From Chthoniobacter flavus Ellin428 (GTDB lineage: Bacteria > Verrucomicrobiota > Verrucomicrobiia > Chthoniobacterales > Chthoniobacteraceae): a stretch of DNA of 64,000 nucleotides. The position numbers were made by a program, and so were the translations under genes. This document shows, in pieces, positions 1-8,574 of the stretch. The stretch lies in contig NZ_ABVL01000016.1 in assembly GCF_000173075.1 (NCBI RefSeq), positions 123,429 to 187,428 on the forward strand. Reading direction: 5' to 3'. The notes under the pieces were generated by a model. It was given only the letters and a program-made list of their open reading frames with translations, did no database searches and was not told the DNA's origin. Within the stretch, counting starts at the first letter, position 1. Every line of letters starts with the position of its first letter.

Positions 1-587
1 AAGTTGTAGCCGAGGATGCGCTTGAAATCGGTGAAGCCGTTGTTGCCGCCCATGGTGACATCATTCTGCAGCAGGAAGATGTAAGCTGCGTAAGTGAGCG
101 CCTGGGTGAGGATGGAGAAATACACGCCCTTGATGCGCGAGCGGAAACCGAAGAACCCGAAGATCAGCGCGAGCAGGCCCGGCACGGCGATGACCATCAG
201 CACTGCGACCGGGAACGAATAGAACGGCCGCCAAAACGAAGGCAAAAACGTATGGCCGAGGAAGACCATGAAATCCGGCAATAGATTCGGATTGTTCCCC
301 GACTTGTAGTACTGGCCATCCTTCCCGATCATGAGCATGAGATTCATGCCGAGCATGTAACCGCCGAGAGAGAAGAAGAGTGACTGGCCAAGACTGAGCA
401 GACCGGTATACCCCCAGAGCAGGTCCACCGAGATCGCGAGCAGGCCGTAGCAGAGATATTTGCCCCAGAGGTTGATCGTGAAATTGCTCACCGCCCCGGA
501 CGCATTCAGCGCCGGGAGCGCGACGATGAGAATCAGCGCGATGAGCGTTGCGAGGCCGAGTTCGATCTTGGAGATGTTGCGTTTCAT
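1..587 (-). CDS. urtC: Urea ABC transporter permease UrtC (partial, runs off left edge)
   Basis: The reading frame is open to the window edge, so only about the first 195 residues are seen. It begins MKRNISKIELGLATLI, followed by several hydrophobic membrane segments. The stretch around 'LLWGYTGLLSLGQSLFFSLGGY' is the typical LivM/UrtC permease signature, and 'FGFRSRIKGVYFSILTQAL' and 'NNGFTDF' follow as in UrtC. In the family this is the second inner-membrane permease of the urea (FmdDEF/Urt) ATP-driven importer. It starts 34 bases after the urtB stop, so the genes are surely co-transcribed; urtD/urtE would lie to the left. No frame problem is seen in the part present. Confidence 0.9.
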   Translation of the reverse strand, partial: MKRNISKIELGLATLIALILIVALPALNASGAVSNFTINLWGKYLCYGLLAISVDLLWGYTGLLSLGQSLFFSLGGYMLGMNLMLMIGKDGQYYKSGNNPNLLPDFMVFLGHTFLPSFWRPFYSFPVAVLMVIAVPGLLALIFGFFGFRSRIKGVYFSILTQALTYAAYIFLLQNDVTMGGNNGFTDFKRILGYN

Positions 588-621
588 CGAAGGAAAAGGG
601 GAGTGATCGTCAGCGCGCGGC

Positions 622-2380
622 TCATTCCTCCAGGCTCCGGCTCTTGGTGACGAAAATGCCCGCGGGGCGCCATTGCAGGAAGAGGATGATGCCGACGAGC
701 ACGAGGATCTTGCCGAGCACCGGATTGCCGAGGGTTTGTTGCAAGCTTTGATCGATGACCCCGATGCCCCAGCGCGCTGATCACCGTGCCGATGAGATTG
801 CCGACGCCACCCACGACCACGGTCATGAAGGCATTGACGATGTAATCCTGCCCGAGGCTCGGACCGACATTGCCGATCTGGCTGAGGAACGCGCCGGCCA
901 GGCCCGCGAGGCCCGCTGCCGAAGCCGAAGGTGAGCATGTTCACCCTTTCGGTCTTCACGCCCATGCAGGCCGCCATGGTGCGGTTCTGCACCACGGCGC
1001 GGATGAGCAGACCGAGCGACGTGCGCGTGAGCAGAAGATGCGTGCCGATGATGATGACGACGGCGAAGCCAATGACGAAGACGCGGTTCCAGTCGAAGGT
1101 GATGTCGGAGATGGTCCAGTTGCCGCTGAGATACGCCGGGCTGTAGACCTGCACGTTATTCGCCCCGAAGGTGAGCCGGAAAAGCTGCTGGAGGACGAGC
1201 GAAACGCCCCACGTCGCGAGGAGACTTTCCAGCGGGCGGCGGTAGAGGAAGCGGATGACACAACGCTCCAGCAAAATTCCAACGAGCGCGGCGACGATGA
1301 AGCTCATCGGCAGAGCGATGAGAAAGTAAAAGTCGAGTTTGCTGCCCTGAAGACCCAAGCCCGAAAGGCGAAGGGTGTAAGGCTGGGTGAAGAACAGCGG
1401 GATCTGCAACACGACGCCGGTGGCGAAGAGTCCCTGGATGACATAGGTCGTGTAAGCACCCACGGCGATGAGCTCTCCATGGGCCATGTTGATCACGCCC
1501 ATCAGACCGAAGGTGATGGCGAGGCCGATCGCCGCGACGAGGAGAATCGAGCCCGTCGAAAGCCCGTGGAAAGCGGCGCTGGCGGTGTTCACCCTCTTGA
1601 TGTGGGCAACGATATCGGCGACGGCCGCGTTGGCCGCCTGAACCACGGCCGGTTTGCCGGCGCTGTCTTTGGCGAGTTGCGTGAGCGAATCCTGGCTGGC
1701 GATCGAGCCCATCGCGCCGAGCGCCTTGGCCGCGGCGATCTGCACCTCGGGCTTTTCGTCCTTGAGCTGAATGCGTGCGATGGCCTCGTTCAACGCGGCC
1801 CGCACCTTTCCGTCTTTTTCCGTCTGCTGCAGCTTGAAGAGCGCGGGCAATTTCTCCGGATTCTGCAACATGCCGAGCATGCCGATCGCCGTGAACCGCT
1901 TGTCGCGGTCGGGATCGCTCAGCGCGAGCATGTCGAGCACGCCCTTCATCGTCGCGCGGAGATTGGAGTCGTGCTCCGCGGTATCCAGGTCGCTGGCCAC
2001 GAGGCGCACCGGCTTTCCGGCGGCGTCTTTGAGCGGCTGGCCGTCGTCCACGCGGAGGGCGGCTTGTTTGTCATCCGCATCTTTTTCCTCGAGCAACGTC
2101 ACGGGCACCTTGTGATCGTCGTCGATCTTGCAGAGAAAATCGTGTCCTCCTTCCACGAGGTCAACAGCACGGGAATGACCGGGTCGGACTGCCCGATGAG
2201 GCTGTTGATCAACGCGGTCTTCTTGTCCGCATCCTCCTCGAGAATCGCCTTGGCGATAGTCTGCCGCGCGCTGTCGGCTCCGCGCAATGGCAGCAAGGTG
2301 AGGAGTGAGTAAAAACTCCAGACCAGCAGGCGCAGCCAGATGCGTGAGCGGGTACGCCGGAGCAGAGGAGTTACTGTCAT
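622..2380 (-). CDS. urtB: Urea ABC transporter permease UrtB, interrupted by three single-base indels
   Basis: Inner-membrane permease of the urea importer. The frame starts at MTVTPLLRRTRSRIW and has a periplasmic helical N-terminal extension, as UrtB proteins do. The permease core follows ('GLMGVINMAHGELIAVGAYTT', 'VVQNRTMAACMGVKTERVN', 'MTVVVGGVGNLIGT') and it ends '...FVTKSRSLEE'. The frame must be shifted near 2139 (one base missing), near 918 (one extra) and near 767 (one extra). With these corrected the length is 585 aa with no internal stop, which fits the family. The indels are probably sequence errors; a true pseudogene is the alternative. It lies 134 bases after urtA and 34 before urtC. 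Confidence 0.85.
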
Positions 2381-2514
2381 AAAGCGTTTTAAAAAAGTGC
2401 GTAATGACCGATGAAAACGGAAAGAGGGGCGGGGCCGCACTGGGTGGCGCCCGCCCCTCCAAACCAAACCCCTAAAGGCTCAGGTAACGAATGTGTGTGA
2501 GAGGCGCGGCGCGA

Positions 2515-3792
2515 TCACTTCGCGGCGGCGGTGTCCTTCGGCTTGAAGGTACCCTTGAGGAAGGGTTCGCCGTACACATCCTTGTATTCTTTCAGGATCT
2601 TGAACTGCCCATCGGCCTTCGTTTCGCCGATGAAGACATTCTTCGTGAGGTGATGATTCTTCTGTGTGGTCACCGTGCCGCCGGGACCATCGAAGCTGAT
2701 GCCACTCTCAAGAGCGGCCACGACTTTTTCCACGTCGAAGCTCTTGGCTTTCTCGACTGCCGCTTTCCAGAGATACACGCCATCATAGCTCAGCACCATG
2801 GGCGAGCAGGTCACGCGGCCTTCCTTCACGATGCCCGGCACCGTGCTGGTCTTGAGCCACGACTTGAAGTTGGCGACGAACTTCTTGTTCGCAGGCGATT
2901 TGATCGACTCGAAGTAGGTCCAGCAACCGAGCTGGCCGACGAGTTGCTTGGCCGGGAGGCCGCGGAATTCATCTTCCGAGATCGAGAACGAGCACACCGG
3001 GCAGGTTTCCGCGGTGAGACCGGCGGCGGCATATTCCTTGAAGAAAGGAACGTTGGTGTCGCCGTTGAGCGTGTTGATCACGCAAGCCTTGCCGCCCGCG
3101 GCGAACTGTTTGATTTCCGCCACGATCTGCTGGTAGTCGGTGTGGCCGAAGGGCGTGTACTTACCGGCGGAGATGATCTTGCCGGATTCGTCCTTCTTGA
3201 AGCCGCCACCGATGTTTTCGAGCGGCACGCCTTTCGAGAGAAGATACTCGAGGAGCACGAGGTTCGTGGTCTGCGGGTAAACGTAATCGCTGCCGAGCAG
3301 GTAAAATTTCTTTTTGCCCTGCGCGAGGAGGTAGTCGACCGCGGGCGTGGCCTGCTGGTTCACGGCCTCGGCGGTGTAGAAGATATTCTTGGAGAGTTCC
3401 TCACCCTCGTACTGCACGGGGTAGAAGAGCAGACCGTTGTCTTTCTCGTAGACCGGGAGGACCGACTTGCGGCTCACCGAGGTCCAGCAGCCGAAAGTCA
3501 CGGCGACTTTGTCTTCCTCGAGGAGCTGCTTGGCTTTCTCCGCGAAGAGCGGCCAGTTCGAAGCGCCGTCGACGACCACGGGCTCGATCTTCTTGCCGAG
3601 GACGCCGCCGTTCTTGTTGATCTCGTCGAAGGTGAAAAGGAGGACGTCGCGGAGGGAGGTCTCCGAAATCGCCATTGTGCCGCTGAGCGAGTGCAGGACG
3701 CCGACCTTGACGGTGTCCTCCGCGCGCACGCCGAGGCTGAGGGAGGTCACGCCCAGGAGCAGGGCAAGACCGAGTGATTTGAGAAGTTTCAT
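2515..3792 (-). CDS. urtA: Urea ABC transporter substrate-binding protein UrtA
   Basis: A periplasmic urea-binding protein of 425 aa. It starts MKLLKSLGLALLLGVTSLSLG, a clear signal peptide with cleavage near VRA-EDT. The mature protein reads 'VKVGVLHSLSGTMAISETSLRD', then 'GCWTSVSRKSVLPV' and 'LLFYPVQYEGEELS', stretches highly conserved in UrtA and the related amide-binding FmdD. The length matches the family. It is first in the urtABC order on the minus strand and comes 268 bases after a porin-like gene. The substrate is inferred from family resemblance; short-chain amides are the alternative. UrtA operons are usually nitrogen-controlled, but I see no defined NtrC or sigma-54 site. Confidence 0.92.
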   Translation of the reverse strand: MKLLKSLGLALLLGVTSLSLGVRAEDTVKVGVLHSLSGTMAISETSLRDVLLFTFDEINKNGGVLGKKIEPVVVDGASNWPLFAEKAKQLLEEDKVAVTFGCWTSVSRKSVLPVYEKDNGLLFYPVQYEGEELSKNIFYTAEAVNQQATPAVDYLLAQGKKKFYLLGSDYVYPQTTNLVLLEYLLSKGVPLENIGGGFKKDESGKIISAGKYTPFGHTDYQQIVAEIKQFAAGGKACVINTLNGDTNVPFFKEYAAAGLTAETCPVCSFSISEDEFRGLPAKQLVGQLGCWTYFESIKSPANKKFVANFKSWLKTSTVPGIVKEGRVTCSPMVLSYDGVYLWKAAVEKAKSFDVEKVVAALESGISFDGPGGTVTTQKNHHLTKNVFIGETKADGQFKILKEYKDVYGEPFLKGTFKPKDTAAAK

Positions 3793-4000
3793 TGGCTTGG
3801 TGTGGTGGTGGTTGCTGATTTGCTCTCGAAAGGAGAAACACCAAACAGGGGAGGCTCGGGCCAGCGCGAGGGTGGGGAGGGGAAGCGCTAAAACGGGCCA
3901 AAAGTCTAAGCCGAAATCAGGCTGTCGACGAATTGAAAAAGAACCGGTTTTGAGGCCTCGTTCGCGTCGATGACGCGCTCTCTTTTTCAGGCCTCGCGGA

Positions 4001-4026
4001 CTCCTCCGGGCCGAAGCCCGGAGGAG
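4001..4026 (-). terminator. Strong GC-rich hairpin after the porin-like gene
   Basis: Perfect 11-bp stem CTCCTCCGGGC / GCCCGGAGGAG with a CGAA loop (TTCG on the minus strand). It sits 35 bases past the porin stop and before urtA. No T-tract follows on the minus strand, so it could be a transcript-stabilising 3' end or an attenuating structure rather than a classical intrinsic terminator. Confidence 0.6.
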
Positions 4027-4060
4027 CCGTCAGAGAGATCGAAGTATCCTGGACCTTGGA

Positions 4061-4961
4061 TTAGAAGGTCAGGCCGATCGTGCCTTGGAACAGGTTCTGC
4101 GTGCGACGGCCGCCAGCGGTCACGTCCGCAGCCGCGCTGCCCAGGTTGTAGTAGGTGTAAGCAGCCGTGAAGGTCCACTTGCCGTAGCACTCGGGGATGA
4201 AGCTGAGCGGAACCGCCGCCTGGAGACCGGCGGAGAAGTATCCGTAGGTATCACCCAGGTAGAAGTGTTCGCTGCCCAGACCGACGGTGAGCGGGACGGT
4301 GAAGGTCACCGGGCCGCAGGTGCAGCTCGGGGCGAGGCCGATTTCGTAGTAGTTGCCCATTCGGCGCGAGACCGGCGAAGCCGGGAGCGGTGATCTCACG
4401 CAGATAGGTGAAGTGCGGATGGAGCGCGAACTTGCCGAGCAGGTCCGTGTCGTCATACGCGAGGTTGAAGTTCAAGCTGCGCGCGGTGTCGAAGGAATTC
4501 GCCGGGCTGTCGAACTCGAAGTAGCTCGCGGTGAAGGTGAAATTCTTCGCGAAGGTGACGGCGACGCCGGGCGTGTAGTCGAACTCGTACCAGTTGCGGA
4601 CCGAGGACACGTTGCCGGGCGGCTCGACGTGCGAGTGGATGGAGCTCCACAGGCCGAGGTTGAAAACGACCTTGTTGATGAAGCCCGTGCCTTCGTAGAG
4701 CTTGAAGTAGAGGTCGAGGTAGGGTTCAGCGACGACGCCCTGGTCGACTTGAACGAGGCCGCGGGAGATGTACTCGTTGGCCATGGTCACGCCGAGGTCG
4801 CCGGTGATGCACGATTCCTTGACTTGAGCCTTGATGTCCTTGGTTTCTTTCACGTCCTTGCCGTCATCGGTGGTCAGGCTGTTCACGGCGAAGCCGTTGG
4901 CAGCGAAACCGAAAGCGGCCAGAGTGAGCGCGCAGAAGCCTGCAATGCTGTGTTTGGTCAT
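4061..4961 (-). CDS. Outer-membrane beta-barrel (porin-like) protein, one frameshift
   Basis: A probable outer-membrane barrel of 299 aa once one base is removed. It starts MTKHSIAGFCALTLAAFGFA with a signal peptide; the frame open further upstream to 5096 has no family features. The mature part has alternating aromatic/polar strands ('DLGVTMANEYISRGLVQVDQG', 'NWYEFDYTPGVAVTFAKNFTFT') and ends in '...LFQGTIGLTF', a C-terminal phenylalanine typical of outer-membrane barrels. An extra A near 4362 shifts the frame in 'GLAP/MGNYYEIGL'. Its position before urtABC suggests a channel for urea or amides, which is inference from context only. Confidence 0.75.
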
Positions 4962-5657
4962 GTTGGGTCTTTCTTGAGGTTTCTTGGTTGGTTTAGGTGT
5001 TGCCCACGCCTCAGGGCTGGCCCTGATGCGGGCGACGCGCGTCACTAGCAAACGCTTTGCCAGAGTACCAGGAAAATCAGCGGGCCCACTTTCCATGCCT
5101 CGGAAATTCCCCGGATTTACTCTGTTGGAATGGCTGCTTTGGGCGTGGAAGAAAAAGGCGAAATTTTTGCTCCGAATTCACCTCCGCCGGCTCCGGTCTC
5201 CCGTGGGTTTAGGACAAAAAAAGCCAGTGTTATGAACAAGTGGTTAAGTTCGCTCACCTGTTGGGCGAGGTATTTTTTCATTCAGCCCACTTCCATCGGG
5301 TGGCTCGCTTGCTGTCCCAGAGCCGGTCGATCGATTGGTCGAGATAGAGCTGATGCGTTCAGGGCATCTGCTCTTTGACCTTGGCGATTTCGGACGCTGC
5401 GCTTTCGAGGAGTTGGCTTTTTTTAAACGGTGTCGTTAGCTTTCCGAATGTGGCCGGCAAGCCGTGGAGAAGCTACGACGGGACTTGGACCGTGATTGCG
5501 AGGCTGTGGGAAAGCGAAAATACGCCGGCTTTATTTTATGGGCGGAGGATTTAATTGCTTCCCGATTTCCGGCTTTGCTCTTACGCTCCCGGTGTGGGGC
5601 AGTCGACGTCGGTCGATCCGGTTTCGTTGTCCTTACGGAATTAATTCCTCCAGAATT
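4962..5657. other. Gene-poor gap between the divergent porin and signalling genes
   Basis: About 700 bases. The part next to 4962 must hold the porin promoter on the minus strand, and the part next to 5657 the promoter of the signalling cluster on the plus strand. The short open frames here resemble no family I know. No hairpin with a T-tract and no riboswitch I can recognise. Confidence 0.5.
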
Positions 5658-5837
5658 ATGGCAGCGAAGCTAAGCGATAAGACTATCGTCGGCATCGGCG
5701 AGGAAACGGTCCGGTTTGCCGGTCACAGCGTGGAATCGCCGACCGGGGACGTGATCCTCGGGGCGGCTTTCAGTGGAGGGATTCCTTTTTGGACGGGGCC
5801 ACGCGAAGAGGGCGCCTTCGCATTCGCCGGACGATGA
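5658..5837 (+). CDS. Small truncated PAS-like protein, translationally coupled to the next kinase
   Basis: A 59-codon frame starting MAAKLSDKTIVGIGEETV. It aligns with the start of the seven-PAS kinase at 8575 (MGTKLFDKTIVSDAVEAV): both have KL-x-DKTIV, then V-x-F-x-G, ES-x-T, and a weak '...G-x-I-x-FW-x-G'. It therefore looks like the first 45-50 residues of a type-A PAS unit. Its stop overlaps the start of the next kinase by ATGA, so it may be translated and could set translation of the kinase. It may equally be a decayed copy. Confidence 0.45.
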   Translation: MAAKLSDKTIVGIGEETVRFAGHSVESPTGDVILGAAFSGGIPFWTGPREEGAFAFAGR

Positions 5838-7750
5838 ATATTCTGCTCGTTGACGACATTGGCACCAATCGAAAGCTGCTTCGGGTGGTCCTGGAAGCCG
5901 CGGGCCATACGGCCATCGAGGCTGCCGACGGTGTCGAGGCGCTGACCGTGCTCGAGCGCAAGTCCGTGGACCTTGTTATTTCGGACATCCTCATGCCACG
6001 AATGGACGGCTACCGGCTGTGCTGGGAAGTGCGCCGGGACGAACGGTTGCGTCATCTGCCGTTCATCGTGCACTCCGCCACTTACACCTCGCCTTCCGAT
6101 GCCAGCCTGGCACTGGAGCTGGGGGCCGACAGTTTTTTGCCGAAACCGGTTTCCGCGCGAGAACTGTTGGAGGCGATCGATCAGGCCGCGAACTCGACAC
6201 GCCGGCAGCCGACGACCGCACTGAGCGAGACGGAGGTGCTCCGGGAATACAGCGAGCGACTCGTTACCAAGCTCGAGGAAAAGAATACGGAAGTGGCGTC
6301 GGCGGCGATGGCCCTGAGGGAAAGCGAAACGCTGTTGCGCATGATCATCGATTCGCAACCGGAATGCGTGAAGCTGCTGGCGGCCGATGGCTCGTTGCTG
6401 AAGACCAATCCGGCGGGATTGCGCATGCTCGAAGCCGACTCGTTTCAAGAGGTTGAGAACCGCTCCGTTTACCCGATCGTGGCCGAGGAATATCGACCGG
6501 CGTTCCGAGAGTTGAACGAAAGGGTTTTCGCGGGCGGGTCAGGCACCCTCGAATTTGAAATTGTCGGGCTCAAAGGCGGGCGGCGCTGGCTTGCCACCTA
6601 CGCTTGTCCCTTGCGCAATGCGTCCGGGCAGATCTTCGCGCTCCTGGGCATCACCCACGACATTACCGCCCGCAAGCGGGCAGAGGAAGCTCAAGTGCGG
6701 CTGGCGGCGATCGTCAATTCCTCCGACGATGCCATTATCGGAAAGACACTGAACGGGATCATCACCACCTGGAATCCCGGCGCCGAAAGGATGTTTGGAT
6801 ATTGCGCGGAAGAGATCGTCGGAAAATCGATGCTGACCTTGATCCCGCCGGACCGGGTGCATGAAGAGAAGGAGATTTTAAGCCGGATCGGAGCCGCGGA
6901 AAGCGTGGTGCATTTTGAAACGGTTCGGATTCGAAAGGATGGAAGTTGTGTCGACATTTCAGCCACGATTTCGCCCATCAACGACAGCGCCGGCAAAATC
7001 GTGGGGGCATCGCAAATCGCGCGTGACATTACCGAGCAAAAGCGCGCGCTGGAGCAATTACGAAATTCGCATGCCCAACTTCGTGAGTTGACGGGCCGTT
7101 TGCACGCGGCGCGTGAAGAGGAACGCGGCCGGATCTCCCGGGAAATCCACGATGTTCTGGCCCAGCAATTGACCAGGCTGAAAATGGACCTGTCGTGGAT
7201 TGACAAGCGACTCGCCCAGTCTGTCGACGAGACTACGCGCCAGGCGCTCGGGGAAAAAGTGCGCTCCGCGACGGAGTTGGTCGACTCCTCCATTGGCGCC
7301 GTGCAACACATTGCCACGGAATTGAGGCCCGTGGTGCTGGACGCCCTCGGCCTGGCGGCCGCAGTCGAGTGGCAGGTTACGCAATTTCAAGAGCACACCG
7401 GCGTTCAGTGCCAGGTGGATATTGACGGTGAGGAACCGCGCCTGCCTCACGACCACGCGACGGGACTTTTCCGCATCCTGCAGGAAACGCTGACGAACGT
7501 GATGCGGCATGCCGGCGCCACCCTGGTGGAGGTGAGCTTGAGGATGGAGCCGGACATCCTGACATTGTCCGTACGGGACAACGGGCGCGGCATCACCGCG
7601 GGCGAACTTTCCAATATGCACTCGATCGGGCTATTGGGAATGCGCGAGCGCGCCCTGCTTTTCGGCGGCAAAGTAACCATCCATGGCATCCCTGAAAAAG
7701 GCACGACGGTCGTGGTAACGATGCCGCTGTCGGCCGCCAGCCAAACCTAA
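5834..7750 (+). CDS. Receiver-PAS-PAS-HisKA_3 sensor histidine kinase (NarL type)
   Basis: A 638-aa cytoplasmic signalling protein with no membrane segment. Order: receiver domain (about 1-120; D51 in 'SDILMPRMDG', K104 in 'FLPKP'); linker 'ETEVLREYSERLVTKLEEKN'; PAS (about 160-285); PAS (about 286-410, 'AIIGKTLNGIITTWNPGAERMFGY'); HisKA_3 with 'REIHDVLAQQL' carrying the phospho-histidine; HATPase with 'DNGRGI' and 'GLLGMRERA'. The start chosen is the ATG overlapping the previous stop, because MNILLVDD is the normal receiver beginning. Nine bases later comes a NarL-type regulator, the probable phosphate acceptor. The N-terminal receiver suggests the kinase is itself controlled by another kinase of the cluster. 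Confidence 0.93.
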   Translation: MNILLVDDIGTNRKLLRVVLEAAGHTAIEAADGVEALTVLERKSVDLVISDILMPRMDGYRLCWEVRRDERLRHLPFIVHSATYTSPSDASLALELGADSFLPKPVSARELLEAIDQAANSTRRQPTTALSETEVLREYSERLVTKLEEKNTEVASAAMALRESETLLRMIIDSQPECVKLLAADGSLLKTNPAGLRMLEADSFQEVENRSVYPIVAEEYRPAFRELNERVFAGGSGTLEFEIVGLKGGRRWLATYACPLRNASGQIFALLGITHDITARKRAEEAQVRLAAIVNSSDDAIIGKTLNGIITTWNPGAERMFGYCAEEIVGKSMLTLIPPDRVHEEKEILSRIGAAESVVHFETVRIRKDGSCVDISATISPINDSAGKIVGASQIARDITEQKRALEQLRNSHAQLRELTGRLHAAREEERGRISREIHDVLAQQLTRLKMDLSWIDKRLAQSVDETTRQALGEKVRSATELVDSSIGAVQHIATELRPVVLDALGLAAAVEWQVTQFQEHTGVQCQVDIDGEEPRLPHDHATGLFRILQETLTNVMRHAGATLVEVSLRMEPDILTLSVRDNGRGITAGELSNMHSIGLLGMRERALLFGGKVTIHGIPEKGTTVVVTMPLSAASQT

Positions 7751-7759
7751 TTTCCTCCC

Positions 7760-8422
7760 GTGCTAAAAATTCTCATCGCCGACGATCACGCCATGGTCCG
7801 CGTGGGATTGAAGCAAACCCTGGCGGAAGAACTGTCGGACGTGGATTTCGGTGAGGCGTCCAGTTCGCCGGAAACGATCCAGCGTCTGCATGCGCAAACC
7901 TGGGACGTGATCGTGCTGGATATCCAGATGCCGGGCCCCAGCGGCCTTGAGGTTCTCAAGGAAGTGAAGCAAAACTTCCCGCGGCTGCCGGTGCTGGTGC
8001 TCAGCTCCGTGCCGGAAGATCAACTGGCCGCTCGTGTGCTCAAAGCCGGAGCGGCGGGCTACCTCAATAAACAGTCCGCACCGGAAGAATTGGTCAAGGC
8101 CGTGCGCAAAGTCATGGCTGGCGGTCATTACGTGAGCGCGGCGTTGGGGGAAAAGCTGGCTGCCGACCTCGGACGCAGCCGGAATCGGGCGCATCACGAG
8201 ACCTTGTCCGACCGCGAATATCAGGTCTTCCGGTTGATGCTCGGGGGCAAGTCGCTCAAGGAGACCGCCGCCGAGCTTTCGGTGAGCCCAAAGACGGTGA
8301 GCACCTATCGCACGCGCATTTTCGAAAAGCTGAGGGTGAAAAACGACATTGAGCTGGCGCGCTACGCGATGGAACACGGGCTCGGCGAGTTCCGACCGCC
8401 AAATCCACCCCCGCAGGGCTGA
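7760..8422 (+). CDS. NarL/FixJ-family response regulator (receiver + LuxR HTH)
   Basis: A 220-aa DNA-binding regulator with a GTG start nine bases after the kinase stop. The receiver begins MLKILIADDHAMVRVGL and the phospho-acceptor is D54 in 'VLDIQMPGP'. The C-terminal LuxR-type HTH is 'LSDREYQVFRLMLGGKSLKETAAEL' followed by 'SVSPKTVSTYRTRIFEKL'. It is the natural partner of the HisKA_3 kinase just upstream. It is one of only two DNA-binding outputs I see in the window's signalling genes, so it may relay the whole cluster's signal to transcription. Confidence 0.93.
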   Translation: MLKILIADDHAMVRVGLKQTLAEELSDVDFGEASSSPETIQRLHAQTWDVIVLDIQMPGPSGLEVLKEVKQNFPRLPVLVLSSVPEDQLAARVLKAGAAGYLNKQSAPEELVKAVRKVMAGGHYVSAALGEKLAADLGRSRNRAHHETLSDREYQVFRLMLGGKSLKETAAELSVSPKTVSTYRTRIFEKLRVKNDIELARYAMEHGLGEFRPPNPPPQG

Positions 8423-8431
8423 CCGTCCATC

Positions 8432-8451
8432 TTGTAGGCCAATTCCTACAA
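8432..8451. promoter_or_regulatory. Perfect 7-bp inverted repeat, possible operator
   Basis: TTGTAGG, six bases, then CCTACAA. It lies 10 bases after the regulator stop and about 120 bases upstream of the seven-PAS kinase. It is symmetrical and has no T-tract, so a protein-binding site is more likely than a terminator. The binder is unknown; the LuxR-type regulator just upstream is a guess. Confidence 0.4.
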
Positions 8452-8574
8452 ATCGCTCAGCCATCGTCCCATGGCAGCCGTCGCCAGAAAGGCGTATAAA
8501 TGCTACCCAACACCTTCTGCCTATGAAGTAAGTAAAATTACGGTAATTGGTAAAAGACCAAAACCACCTCCAAC

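Noticed and set aside
870..3777. Long plus-strand open frames opposite urtB and urtA (480 and 428 codons).
   Set aside because: They are high-GC antisense shadows of clear transporter genes, with charged, low-complexity translations and no family resemblance.
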